DNA from: Erythrobacter sp. JK5
GTDB lineage: Bacteria; Pseudomonadota; Alphaproteobacteria; Sphingomonadales; Sphingomonadaceae
DNA length: 64,000 nt
Reading direction: 5' to 3'
Assembly (NCBI RefSeq): GCF_018205975.1
Contig: NZ_CP073577.1
Location: forward strand, 310,001-374,000
The position numbers were made by a program, and so were the translations under genes. The notes beneath the pieces are model-generated. The model was given only the letters and a program-made list of their open reading frames with translations, searched no databases and was not told where the DNA came from. Of the stretch, positions 43,544-52,542 are shown in pieces. How positions within the stretch are numbered: position 1 is the stretch's first letter; every line of letters begins with the position of its first letter.

Positions 43544-46372
43544 ATGTCCGCAATCTTCGAACAACCGATCTTCGATGTGCGCCTGGGCCTGCGCGCGACT
43601 CTGCTGAGTACGGCGGTGCTCATCGCTGCGCCGGCCGTGGCGCAAAGCCAGCAGGAAGGCGATAGCCAGCCAGGGTCAGCCGAGCCCGAAATCGTCGTTA
43701 CCGGCGAGATTTCACGCACGATCGAATCCTCGCTCGAAACGAAGCGCCAGCTCGACGTGATCGGGGATGCGATCGTCGGCGACGACATTGGCGACCTGCC
43801 CGACCTGTCGGTAGCCGAAACGCTCGAACGTGTGGTCGGGGTCACTTCAGACCGGTTCAAGGGTGGGGCGTCGGAACTGTCGATCCGCGGTCTCGGTGCC
43901 TTCCTTGGCGCGAGCTTCCTCAACGGCCGTGAAATCTCGTCGGGCAGCGACGGTCGCGACGTCAATTACGGCCAGTTTCCCTCCGAGCTCATCAATGGCG
44001 CGGTGATCTACAAGTCGCAGCAGGCCAGCTTCATCGAAGGCGGGGTGTCCGGAATCATCGAATTGCAAACGCTGCGCCCGCTCGATTATGGCAAGCAACG
44101 ACTGCAGTTGCAGGCTCTGGGCGGCTACAGCGACTATGAGGATCGGGTGGTCGATGGCGAACCCTTCAACTACCGGCTGACCGCATCTTACGTGGACCAG
44201 TTCCAGGTTGGCGACGGGGAGCTGGGGATCGCGATCGGGGGCCAGATCCGCCGCGACACCGCGCCGGAGGATATCTACACTAGCAGCTCGACCTATCGGC
44301 CATGCAACACGATCGAAGGGGTCGACCAGAGCAACAATTGCGATTTCGACACCGATGCCAACGGCAATCCCAGCGGCGCGTCGGACCAGTTCTATTTCGT
44401 ATCCAACCAGTACATCTACCGCGCGATGGCGACCGATGCCGATCGCGATGCGGTAATGGGGGCGATCCAGTATCGCCCGTCGCCATCGGTCGAAATCAAT
44501 CTCGATGCGCAGTATTCCTACCGCGACGATATCGAAGAGCGCGCCAATCTGGTGATTGCGGACGGGCGCCGGGATATCGTCCCGCTCGACATCTCGCCGA
44601 CGGGCGCGCTGCTCAACTGGAGCGGCGAAACCCGGATCGAGAACCAGTCGGTATGGCGCCAGCGGACCGAGGAATATCTGGGACTGGGCGGCAATCTGGA
44701 ATGGAGCTCGGGCCCTGTCACGCTCGCCGTCGACGTGGCGTATTCGCAGACCAAGCGCCGTCAGGATGAAAAGGACATGCGCATCCGCACCAATTCGCGG
44801 GTGCTGTATGAAATCGACAAGCGCGGGGTCGAGGTGCCGAACCTGACCTTCACCGATGTCAGCGCGGTCGAGAACAACACCGGGCTCGTCTTTGATCTCG
44901 ACAATCACGATCTCTACAACAATGGCGCGCGCGCCCGGCGGCGGCTCGAGAACGTCGATGACGAGATTTTCGCCGTGCGGCTGGACGCCGAATACGAATT
45001 GAGCGGTGGCTTTTTCAAGAGCATCGAGGCGGGCTTCCGCTATGGCGACCGCTTCCGGCTGCACGATGACGGTATCGACGCGACCGTCGCGCTGGTGGCG
45101 GGCAATTATGCGAACCAAGCCGCGATCGACGCGCGGCGCGATAGCTTCCTGGTCAAGGACCTGTTCGAAGGCGCCGACACTGCGGTGCGGGGCATCACCT
45201 GGGCGGCCTGGGATGCCGAGGCCCTGTTCACCGCTCTGACGGGCGATGCCGATGCGGGACTGCCCGCGCCGGGCGTGTCGACCCGTTCGACACAGGATGC
45301 CGAGGTCACGGAAAAGACCTATGCCGGGTATCTGCAGGCCAATTTCGACACGATGTTCGGCAGCACGCCCGCGCGCGGCAACGTCGGCGTTCGCATCGTC
45401 CGCACCGAAATCACCTCGGTGGGAATCAGCTCGGCGCTGGAAACCAGCCCCGGACCCGATCCGGACACGATCACGATCACCGAAGTCGGCGATCCGATCG
45501 TCAATATCGAAACCAACAGCTTCACCGATATCCTGCCCAGCGCCAACCTGATCCTCGAAGTCGCCCCGGACAAGCTGCTGCGGTTTGCGGCCTACCGCGC
45601 CCTCGCGCGACCCGACCAGGAAGCGATGTCGGCAGCGCTGTCATTCGACGACGAGGCCGATCTTGGAAACCTCGGCTCGATCGTCAGTGCCAGCGGCAAC
45701 CCGTTTCTGGAACCGTTGAAATCGTGGAACGGCGACGTCTCGTTCGAATGGTATGCGGGGCCGACCAGCTCGATCGCGGTCGCGCTGTATGCGAAGCAGC
45801 TGCAAACCGGCTTCCGGACCGACGTGACCCCGCTGACGATCGAAGTCGACGGCACACCCACCGAGGTGATTATCGGCCGCACCGTCAATTCCAACGACAA
45901 GAGCCACCTGCTGGGTTTCGAGATAGCGGCGCAGCACGCGTTCGATTTCGGGCTGGGGTTCCAGGCGAGCTACAATTATGCGGACTCGAACTTCGAGTTT
46001 CCCGACCCGCAGGTGGTCGATGGCAATGCGATCAGCGACTTCACCGAACCGGCCAACATTCCTGGCTATTCGCGCCATTCGCTGAACGCGACGGTGTTCT
46101 TCGAAACCGCGCGGTTCAACACCCGGCTCGCCTACAAATGGCGTTCGGATTACTTCAAGCCGTTCCGGTCCGACCAGAACCGCTTTACCGAGGACCAGGG
46201 CTTCCTCGATTTCTCGGCGGCGTACGACGTGATCGACAACGTCCAGGTGCGGGTGCAGGTGCTCAATATCCTCGATGAACCCAACATCTTCTATCGCCCG
46301 ACGCGGGATAATCTTGCACAGTCGGATTTTTCCGGTCGGCGATTCTTCGTCGGCATCCGCGGTCGGTTCTGA
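43544..46372 (+). CDS. TonB-dependent outer-membrane receptor (TBDR3)
   Basis: The 942-aa receptor has a signal peptide (LLSTAVLIAAPAVAQ), a TonB-box-like segment PEIVVTGEISRTIESSLETK and a plug domain (about 55-170, DLSVAETLERVVGVTSDRFK and LSIRGLGAFLGASFLNGREI). A complete barrel follows, ending in the canonical RRFFVGIRGRF. It is related to TBDR2 (shared PSELFSKVGIYKTQAASYIE-like plug end; here PSELINGAVIYKSQQASFIE). The ATG at 43544 is preceded by GGGGAGGAAAATC, better than the in-frame ATG at 43523. It is under predicted LacI control with the downstream TRAP genes. Confidence 0.93.
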   Translation: MSAIFEQPIFDVRLGLRATLLSTAVLIAAPAVAQSQQEGDSQPGSAEPEIVVTGEISRTIESSLETKRQLDVIGDAIVGDDIGDLPDLSVAETLERVVGVTSDRFKGGASELSIRGLGAFLGASFLNGREISSGSDGRDVNYGQFPSELINGAVIYKSQQASFIEGGVSGIIELQTLRPLDYGKQRLQLQALGGYSDYEDRVVDGEPFNYRLTASYVDQFQVGDGELGIAIGGQIRRDTAPEDIYTSSSTYRPCNTIEGVDQSNNCDFDTDANGNPSGASDQFYFVSNQYIYRAMATDADRDAVMGAIQYRPSPSVEINLDAQYSYRDDIEERANLVIADGRRDIVPLDISPTGALLNWSGETRIENQSVWRQRTEEYLGLGGNLEWSSGPVTLAVDVAYSQTKRRQDEKDMRIRTNSRVLYEIDKRGVEVPNLTFTDVSAVENNTGLVFDLDNHDLYNNGARARRRLENVDDEIFAVRLDAEYELSGGFFKSIEAGFRYGDRFRLHDDGIDATVALVAGNYANQAAIDARRDSFLVKDLFEGADTAVRGITWAAWDAEALFTALTGDADAGLPAPGVSTRSTQDAEVTEKTYAGYLQANFDTMFGSTPARGNVGVRIVRTEITSVGISSALETSPGPDPDTITITEVGDPIVNIETNSFTDILPSANLILEVAPDKLLRFAAYRALARPDQEAMSAALSFDDEADLGNLGSIVSASGNPFLEPLKSWNGDVSFEWYAGPTSSIAVALYAKQLQTGFRTDVTPLTIEVDGTPTEVIIGRTVNSNDKSHLLGFEIAAQHAFDFGLGFQASYNYADSNFEFPDPQVVDGNAISDFTEPANIPGYSRHSLNATVFFETARFNTRLAYKWRSDYFKPFRSDQNRFTEDQGFLDFSAAYDVIDNVQVRVQVLNILDEPNIFYRPTRDNLAQSDFSGRRFFVGIRGRF

Positions 46373-46400
46373 TCCGGGCGCGAAGCGAGGGAGCGGGAAT

Positions 46401-47183
46401 ATGACGGACACTGCCGCTGTGCAGAATGATCGGCTGCGCGAGCTATCCCGCACGCTTGTTGAGGCGCGGCGTTGCGCCGGCTCGCTTCCGGAATTTCCGG
46501 GCCCGCTCCCGCGCGACCTTGAAGAGGCCTACAAGGTGCAGGCGCTCTCGCGCGCTGCCTGGCCGGATGATGTGATCGGCTGGAAAGTCGGCGGGATTCC
46601 GCCCAAGCACCGCGTCGCACTCGGCGAGCAATATCTGGCAGGCCCGATTTTCGCCAAACGGCTGGTTCGCGCGCAGCCCGGCGTCACGAACGAGATGCCG
46701 GTTTTTGCTGGCGGGTTCGCGGCGATCGAGCCCGAATTCGTCTTGGAGCTTGGCGAGAATCGCGATGCCGATCGGCTCTTCATCGGAGCGGAAATCGCCA
46801 GCAGCCCACTGGTCGCGATCAACGATATCGGACCGCTGGCGGTCGTGTGCGATTTCGGGAACAACAACGGTGTCCTCGTAGGCCCCGAAATTCCCGACTG
46901 GCAGACCGCAGGCGAACGCGACCTGCCGGTTGCGACGGTGATCGACGGTCAGATGATCGCCACGCGGGTGGTCGCGGATCTCGCCAGCGACGTGATTGCC
47001 GTGCGCGACTTCCTGTTCGCCCATGCCGAACGCCAGGACATTGCCCTGGCGCCGGGTACGCTGATTTCGACCGGAGCGATAACCGGGGTGCACGAGGCGC
47101 ACGCGGGGGCGCGATCGATCCTCGACTTTGGCAGGTTCGGCGCACTCGAGCTTGTGTTGGTGCCGGAGCGGCAATCCGCATGA
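46401..47183 (+). CDS. 2-keto-4-pentenoate hydratase / FAH-like enzyme
   Basis: The 260-aa protein belongs to the hydratase/decarboxylase branch of the fumarylacetoacetase superfamily. Motifs include AYKVQALSRAAWPDDVIGWK, VGGIPPKHRVALGEQY, the metal-ligand region FAAIEPEFVLELGENRDADR (Glu-x-Glu), and LISTGAITGVHEAHAGARSI near the C-terminus. It probably acts on an unsaturated or 2-keto acid from the sugar pathway, but the substrate is unknown. It starts 28 bases after TBDR3 with a GAGGGAGCGGG ribosome-binding region. It overlaps the TRAP binding-protein gene by four bases. Confidence 0.8.
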   Translation: MTDTAAVQNDRLRELSRTLVEARRCAGSLPEFPGPLPRDLEEAYKVQALSRAAWPDDVIGWKVGGIPPKHRVALGEQYLAGPIFAKRLVRAQPGVTNEMPVFAGGFAAIEPEFVLELGENRDADRLFIGAEIASSPLVAINDIGPLAVVCDFGNNNGVLVGPEIPDWQTAGERDLPVATVIDGQMIATRVVADLASDVIAVRDFLFAHAERQDIALAPGTLISTGAITGVHEAHAGARSILDFGRFGALELVLVPERQSA

Positions 47184-48202
47184 GCCGCGCCGCCAGGGGA
47201 CTCGACTTCGCCCGGCGCGATGTGCTGGGCGGAGCATCCGCGCTGGCAGCGCTGACGATGAGCGGGTGCAGCCCGCGCGTCGGCAGTGCCTTCACCGCGA
47301 CCGATACGCATGTGCTCGATTATCCCACCGTGCAGGCGGTTATCCGGTTCGGAGAAATTCTCTCGGCCCGCACCGACGGAAGGCTCTCGCTCAAGATGTA
47401 CGCGGGCGGCCAGCTCGGCAACGAGCGCGACACGCTCGAAATCACGACATTCGGCGGGCTCGATTTCAACCGGATCAACCTGGCTCCGCTCAATTCGATC
47501 GAGCCGCTGACCAAGGTGGCGGCGCTGCCGTTCCTGTTCGAGTCGACCGCGCATATGCGGCGCAGCCTCGATGGCGAGATCGGCGAGGAGATTCTCGCCT
47601 CGCTCGAGCCGCACGGGCTGATTGGCCTGTGCTTTTACGATTCCGGTTCGCGATCGTTCTACAACACGCGCGGACCGATCCGCACCCCGGCAGACATGCG
47701 CGGGCTGAAACTGCGCGTACCCGGCTCCGATCTCTATGTGGCGATGGTCCAGTCGCTCGGTGCCGATGCCGTCCCGATGCCGCTCGACGAGGTTTACCAG
47801 TCGCTGGCGCAGGGCGTTATCGACGGGGCGGAAAACAACTGGCCGAGCTTCGAGAGCGGCAAGCATTTCGAGGTCGCGCGCTATTACAGCCTCACCAATC
47901 ACCTGCTTGCTCCCGAGGTGTTCGTGATGTCGAAAATCAGCTGGGACAAGCTTACCGCATCGGATCAGGCGCTAGTGCGTGACGCGGCGCGGCAATCGGT
48001 GCCCTATATGCGCGAATTGTGGGACCGGCAGGTCGCCAAGAGCAAGGCGATCGTGATGGGGTCGGGGGTCGAGGTGAACGAGGTCGATCCCGCACCCTTC
48101 GCCGCGGCGATGACCGGGATGTGGGACAGTTTCATCGACGATGCCCGCCAGCGCAATCTGGTCGAACGCATCCAGGCATTGCGCGGCGGAGAAAGCGAAT
48201 GA
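47180..48202 (+). CDS. TRAP transporter solute-binding protein (DctP family)
   Basis: The 340-aa periplasmic binding protein has an N-terminal twin-arginine-like segment (FARRDVLGGASALAALT) followed by a lipobox (MSGC). It may therefore be exported folded and then lipidated. DctP features include GGQLGNERDTLEITTFGGLD, KTPADMRGLKLRVPGS-like sequence (here RTPADMRGLKLRVPGSDLYV) containing the conserved Arg for carboxylate binding, and PLDEVYQSLAQGVIDGAENN. The ligand is probably a sugar acid such as a uronate. It overlaps the hydratase gene and dctQ by four bases each. Confidence 0.92.
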   Translation: MSRAARGLDFARRDVLGGASALAALTMSGCSPRVGSAFTATDTHVLDYPTVQAVIRFGEILSARTDGRLSLKMYAGGQLGNERDTLEITTFGGLDFNRINLAPLNSIEPLTKVAALPFLFESTAHMRRSLDGEIGEEILASLEPHGLIGLCFYDSGSRSFYNTRGPIRTPADMRGLKLRVPGSDLYVAMVQSLGADAVPMPLDEVYQSLAQGVIDGAENNWPSFESGKHFEVARYYSLTNHLLAPEVFVMSKISWDKLTASDQALVRDAARQSVPYMRELWDRQVAKSKAIVMGSGVEVNEVDPAPFAAAMTGMWDSFIDDARQRNLVERIQALRGGESE

Positions 48203-48657
48203 TGGACCGGATCGCAGACTGGCTGGTGAAGATCGGCGCGGCCGGCCTGATCCTCATGACGGCGGTGGTCGGCTGGCAGGTGTTCGGCCGCTTCGTCCTG
48301 AATTCCAGTCCCTCGTGGACCGAACAGGCCGCGCTGATCCTGATGATCTGGTACGTGTTCTTTGCGGCGGCAGCAGGCGTGTGGGAGCGGTTCCACATCC
48401 GGATCGAGTTGCTCGAGCATTGGCTCAGCGCGGCGCGCGCTCGCCAGTTGCGGATTGCGATCCACGTCCTGGTCGCCGTGTTCGGCCTGGTGCTGCTGGT
48501 CTTCGGCGTGCAGCTCGCGTGGCTGGTGCGCGATCACGTGATCCCGTCGCTCGGGATCAGCCGCGCGCTGGCCTATGTCCCGATCCCGCTCGCCGGACTG
48601 TTGACTGTCGTGTTTTCGATCGCGCGCATCCGGGTGCGAATGCAGGAGGCCTACTGA
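48199..48657 (+). CDS. TRAP transporter small membrane subunit (DctQ)
   Basis: The 152-aa protein has four membrane helices and the DctQ layout: GLILMTAVVGWQVFGRFVLN, SSPSWTEQAALILMIWYVFF with the conserved W-T/S-E-E/Q region, and a C-terminal pair. It bridges the binding protein and the large permease. It overlaps both neighbours, by four bases upstream and one downstream. Confidence 0.92.
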   Translation: MMDRIADWLVKIGAAGLILMTAVVGWQVFGRFVLNSSPSWTEQAALILMIWYVFFAAAAGVWERFHIRIELLEHWLSAARARQLRIAIHVLVAVFGLVLLVFGVQLAWLVRDHVIPSLGISRALAYVPIPLAGLLTVVFSIARIRVRMQEAY

Positions 48658-49934
48658 TGGAGATCCTTGTCCTCCTCGGAGTCCTGCTGCTGCTGCTCGC
48701 GCTCGGCGCGCCGGTGGCCTACGCGCTGTTCGGCGCGGCATTGGCGACGTTCCTGGTGATCGACATCCCGCTGGTCGTCGCCGTGCAGCGGATGGCGGCA
48801 GGGATCAGCGTATTCACCCTGATGGCGATCCCGTTCTTCATTTTCGCGGGTGACCTGATGTACCGCGCTGGCATCGCCGAACGGCTCGTGCGCGTCGCCG
48901 ATGCGGCGCTGGGCCGGGTGCGCGGGGGACTGGGCCTGGTCGATGTCGGCGCGTCGATGATGTTCGGCGCGGTGTCCGGTTCGGCCATCGCCAGCGCTTC
49001 CGCGATCGGATCGACCATGGTCCCGCTGATGGAAGAAAAAGGCTATCACAAGGATTATGCGGTCAACGTTACCGTCACCGCTGCGATCGTCGGGTTGCTG
49101 ATCCCGCCTTCGCACAACATGATCATCTACTCGGCGGCGTCGGGGATCGGCGTTTCGATCGGCGATCTGTTCCTGGCCGGGATCGTGCCGGGCATCCTGA
49201 CCGGTGCGATGCTGATGCTGACCGCCTGGCTGGTTGCGCGCCGCCGCGGCCTGCCCAAGGGCACATTCCCCGGCTGGCGCGAACTCGCCCGCGCGACTGT
49301 TTACGCGATTCCCGGTCTGATGACCGGCGTCATCATCATGGGCGGCATTCTGAGCGGGATCTTCACGCCCACCGAAAGCTCGGCCATCGCGGTGATTTAC
49401 ACGGGGCTGGTCGGCACGTTCGTGTACCGCAATCTGGGCTGGAGCGGGTTCGTCGAGGCCGCCCAGAAGTCCGTCCGCACGGCTGCCATGGTTCTGTTCA
49501 TCATCGCTGCGGCGACTGCGTTCGGGTTTGCGCTCGCGCTGCTCGAAGTGCCCGCTGCGCTGGCGAGCCTGATCGGGTTGATGACCGAGAACCCGATCCT
49601 GACGTTGATCATCATAAACCTGATGCTGCTGGCGCTGGGCACTTTCATGGACATGGCTCCGCTGATCGTGATTGCGACGCCGATCTTCCTCCCGGTCGCG
49701 ATGGAAACGGGCGTGGACCCGGTCCACTTCGGGATCATCATGATGATCAATCTCGGGATCGGTCTGGTCACGCCGCCGGTCGGATCGGTTCTGTTCGTCG
49801 GCTCCGCCGTCGGCAAGATTCCGCTGGCCGACATGATCCGGACGATCTGGCCGTTCTACCTCACTCTGCTCGCCGCGCTCGCCCTGATCACCTTCGTACC
49901 GGCTCTCTCGATGGCCCTACCGGATGCTTTCTGA
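48657..49934 (+). CDS. TRAP transporter large permease (DctM)
   Basis: The 425-aa protein is the sodium-coupled permease of the TRAP system, with about 12 helices. Family motifs include MAIPFFIFAGDLMYRAGIAE, FGAVSGSAIASASAIGSTMV, LLIPPSHNMIIYSAASG and INLGIGLVTPPVGSVLFVGS. It ends in a hydrophobic segment (LTLLAALALITFVPALSMAL). The ATG overlaps the dctQ stop (TGATG). With DctP and DctQ it should import a sugar acid generated in the periplasm. Confidence 0.94.
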   Translation: MEILVLLGVLLLLLALGAPVAYALFGAALATFLVIDIPLVVAVQRMAAGISVFTLMAIPFFIFAGDLMYRAGIAERLVRVADAALGRVRGGLGLVDVGASMMFGAVSGSAIASASAIGSTMVPLMEEKGYHKDYAVNVTVTAAIVGLLIPPSHNMIIYSAASGIGVSIGDLFLAGIVPGILTGAMLMLTAWLVARRRGLPKGTFPGWRELARATVYAIPGLMTGVIIMGGILSGIFTPTESSAIAVIYTGLVGTFVYRNLGWSGFVEAAQKSVRTAAMVLFIIAAATAFGFALALLEVPAALASLIGLMTENPILTLIIINLMLLALGTFMDMAPLIVIATPIFLPVAMETGVDPVHFGIIMMINLGIGLVTPPVGSVLFVGSAVGKIPLADMIRTIWPFYLTLLAALALITFVPALSMALPDAF

Positions 49935-49991
49935 CTTCTATTCGGCGGTCGAATTGGCCTAAGGCAGATAGCGGAGGGCGAAGGGACACTT

Positions 49992-51029
49992 ATGGCGAAA
50001 AGCGGCAAACCGACGATCAACGACGTCGCGCGCCTCGCCAGTGTCTCGAAAAAGACCGTCAGCAGGGTGATCAACAAGTCGCCGCTGCTCAGCGACAAGA
50101 CCCGCGAGCACGTGGAGCAGGTGATCGCGGAGATCGGCTTCGTCCCCAATCTTCAGGCGCGCGCGCTGGCGCTGCGGCACAATTTCATCATCGCGGCGAT
50201 CCACGACAATCCCAACGCGCAATTCCTGGTCAACGTTCAGCAGGGCATCCTCGAAGGCCTGGCGGACAGCGAATACGGGCTGATGGTGCAGCCGGTGGAT
50301 CGCGCTGCCGACACGCTTGCGGACGATATTCGCGCGTTCCTCGAACGGCACAAACCGTACGGCGTGGTGCTGCTGCCGCCGATTTCCGAAGACGATGCGA
50401 TCGTGGACGTATGCCGGGACTTCGGCTGCGGATACGTCCGGATGGGATCGGTCAAGCTCGATGAGGCTGCGCACAGCGTGAGCTCGAACGACCGCGAGGC
50501 TGTGCGCGAGGCGGTTTCCTACCTGATCGCCAAAGGGCATAGCCGCATCGCGCTGATCGAAGGGCCGGAGGGATTCACCTCCCCCCGCGAAAGGCGTGCC
50601 GGGTTCGAAGAGGCGATGGAGGCCGCCGGGCTGGCGCTCGATCCCCAGCTGGTGCGACCCGGGCAATACACGTTCGAATCCGGAGTCGAGGCGGGGCAAT
50701 CGCTGATCGACGCCGGCAATCCGCCCACCGCCATTTTCGCATCGAACGATGAAATGGCGATCGGGGTGATGATCGCAGCGCGTCGCAGCGGTCTGCTCAT
50801 CCCCGATGATCTGTCGATCGTGGGTTTCGACGACACGCCGCTTTCGAGCCATGTATGGCCACCCCTCACGACGGTGCATTGGCCGATCGTGGCGATGGCA
50901 CGGACCGCGGCGCGCAAGCTTGTCGCTCCCGACGACAAGGACGTACAGCGCCGCTGGCTGCTGCGTTCCGAGCTGGTCGAGCGCGCCTCCGTCATCCCGC
51001 CGAATATATCGGTGAAAACGCCTCGATGA
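49992..51029 (+). CDS. LacI-family transcriptional regulator
   Basis: The 345-aa regulator has the LacI helix-turn-helix and hinge (INDVARLASVSKKTVSRVIN, then KSPLLSDKTREHVEQVIAEI, then GFVPNLQARAL) and a periplasmic-binding-protein-like effector domain (about 65-340). The latter contains DRAADTLADDIRAFLERHKP, YLIAKGHSRIALIEGPEGFT and ILSIVGFDDTPLS-like sequence (here LSIVGFDDTPLSSHVWPPLT). Three CCGG-centred palindromes near TBDR3 and near the isomerase gene are its probable operators. The effector is likely a uronate catabolite. It starts 57 bases after dctM with a GGAGGGCGAAGGG ribosome-binding region. Confidence 0.94.
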   Translation: MAKSGKPTINDVARLASVSKKTVSRVINKSPLLSDKTREHVEQVIAEIGFVPNLQARALALRHNFIIAAIHDNPNAQFLVNVQQGILEGLADSEYGLMVQPVDRAADTLADDIRAFLERHKPYGVVLLPPISEDDAIVDVCRDFGCGYVRMGSVKLDEAAHSVSSNDREAVREAVSYLIAKGHSRIALIEGPEGFTSPRERRAGFEEAMEAAGLALDPQLVRPGQYTFESGVEAGQSLIDAGNPPTAIFASNDEMAIGVMIAARRSGLLIPDDLSIVGFDDTPLSSHVWPPLTTVHWPIVAMARTAARKLVAPDDKDVQRRWLLRSELVERASVIPPNISVKTPR

Positions 51030-51045
51030 GTCGCCAAGAAGTGGC

Positions 51046-51074
51046 TTGCACCCGTCTATGACACCGGTTACCTA
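51046..51074 (+). promoter_or_regulatory. Promoter with embedded LacI operator upstream of the isomerase gene
   Basis: TTGCAC (51046-51051) and TACCTA (51069-51074) are separated by 17 bases. The spacer and -10 contain the palindrome TGACACCGGTTACC (51059-51072), the exact reverse complement of 43483-43496. Repressor binding here would block polymerase. The isomerase ATG is about 75 bases downstream. Confidence 0.7.
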
Positions 51075-51149
51075 TGTGTCGAAATTGTATACGTCCGGAT
51101 TGCCAGTCCAATCGGCCGCCCAATCCCGTTCAAAAGGAAGCGTCGCGCT

Positions 51150-51782
51150 ATGAAAATCGCCCTCATCATTGAAAACAGCCAGGCCGCCAAAAGCGACATC
51201 ATCCACGGCGCCCTGACGTCGGTGGTCGAGCCGATGGGCCACGACGTGTTTCACTACGGAATGCATACGCCCGAAGACAGGGCGCACCTGACCTATCCCA
51301 TGAACGGCATTCTGACGGGCACCTTGCTCAATTCCGGCGCGGCCGATTTCGTCGTCACTGGTTGCGGGACCGGCATGGGATCGATGCTCGCCTGCAATGC
51401 GATGCCGGGCGTCTTCTGCGGCCTCGTAATCGACCCGACCGATGCCTTCCTGTTCAGCCAGATCAACGCCGGCAATGCGATGGCACTGCCATTTGCCAAG
51501 GGCTTCGGCTGGGCTGCCGAACTGAACCTGCAGGATTGCTTCCGCAAGTTCTTCGAGAACGAGCCCGGCCTCGGCTATCCCAAAGAACGCGCCGAGGTCA
51601 TGGCCAAGAACCGCAATGTCCTCGCCGATCTCAAGAAGGCCACCTGTCACGACATGCTGACCGTGCTGAAAAACGCCGATCAGGACCTGGTGCGGACGGC
51701 CGTTTCGGGTGAGCGGTTCGCCGAGTACTTCTATCCCAACTCGCAGGACGACGAGATCAGCGCCTACCTGAAGGCGCTGTGA
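51150..51782 (+). CDS. RpiB/LacAB-family sugar isomerase, likely deoxy-hexulosuronate isomerase
   Basis: The 210-aa protein is an RpiB/LacA/LacB-type isomerase, with MKIALIIENSQAAKSDIIHG at the N-terminus. The active-site loop is DFVVTGCGTGMGSMLACNAM, in which a Cys sits at the family's catalytic position. INAGNAMALPFAKGFG follows. It is immediately followed by a KduD-like dehydrogenase. The same pair (DhuI/DhuD) converts 4-deoxy-5-keto-uronate to KDG in hyaluronan-degrading bacteria, replacing KduI. That assignment is inference from family and pairing. A ribose-5-phosphate isomerase role is less likely here. Confidence 0.8.
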   Translation: MKIALIIENSQAAKSDIIHGALTSVVEPMGHDVFHYGMHTPEDRAHLTYPMNGILTGTLLNSGAADFVVTGCGTGMGSMLACNAMPGVFCGLVIDPTDAFLFSQINAGNAMALPFAKGFGWAAELNLQDCFRKFFENEPGLGYPKERAEVMAKNRNVLADLKKATCHDMLTVLKNADQDLVRTAVSGERFAEYFYPNSQDDEISAYLKAL

Positions 51783-52542
51783 TCGCGATGGGTGGCATGT
51801 TCGATCTTTCCGGCAAGGTCGCGATCGTTACGGGTGCGAACACCGGCATCGGGCAGGGTATTGCCGTCGCTCTTGCCAAGGCGGGAGCCGACATCGCGCT
51901 GGTCGCCCGCAGCGACGCATCCGAGACCAAGGGGCTTATCGAAAGTGCCGGGCGAAAGGCCGCCATCATCAATGCGGACCTCTCGACCATCGAGCCCTGC
52001 GCGCGCATCGTCGAGGAAACCATTGCCGCCCTCGGCGGGCTCGACATCCTCGTCAACAACGCCGGGATCATCCGCCGCAACGATGCGCTCGAGTTCACCG
52101 AGGACGATTGGGACGCGGTGATCGACACCAACCTCAAGGTGCTTTTCTTCCTCTGCCAGGCGGCGGGGCGGCACATGGCGAAGCACGGCGGGGGGTCGAT
52201 CATCAACATCGCCTCGATGCTCACGTTCCAGGGCGGAATCCGGGTTGCAAGCTACACCGCTTCGAAAAGCGGGGTGGGCGGTCTGACCAAGCTGCTGGCG
52301 AACGAATGGGCCGCTAAGGGCATCACCGTGAACGCGATCGCTCCGGGCTATATCGCGACCAACAACACCGCCGCGCTGCAGGCGGACGAAACCCGCAATC
52401 GCCAGATCCTCGAACGGATACCGGCCGGGCGGTGGGGCGAGCCGTCGGATCTCGGGGGGCAGCGGTGTTCCTCGCGTCCGATGCAGCGCGCTACGTGCAG
52501 GGGCACATCCTCGCCGTCGACGGAGGCTGGCTGGCGCGCTGA
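51779..52542 (+). pseudogene. kduD: KduD-like SDR dehydrogenase with a 3' frameshift
   Basis: This SDR resembles 2-dehydro-3-deoxy-D-gluconate 5-dehydrogenase. It has FDLSGKVAIVTGANTGIGQG (coenzyme motif), NNAG, catalytic Ser in NIASMLTFQGG, and Tyr-x-x-x-Lys in SYTASKSG. As read, the frame leaves the family after EPSDLGG and runs on to 52618. Adding one G to the six-G run at 52454-52459 gives GGAAVFLASDAARYVQGHIL, then AVDGGWLAR and a stop at 52542, the normal KduD ending. The GTG at 51779 overlaps the isomerase stop; ATGs at 51788 and 51797 are alternatives, the last matching the usual family start. The missing base is an error or an inactivating mutation. Confidence 0.85.
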
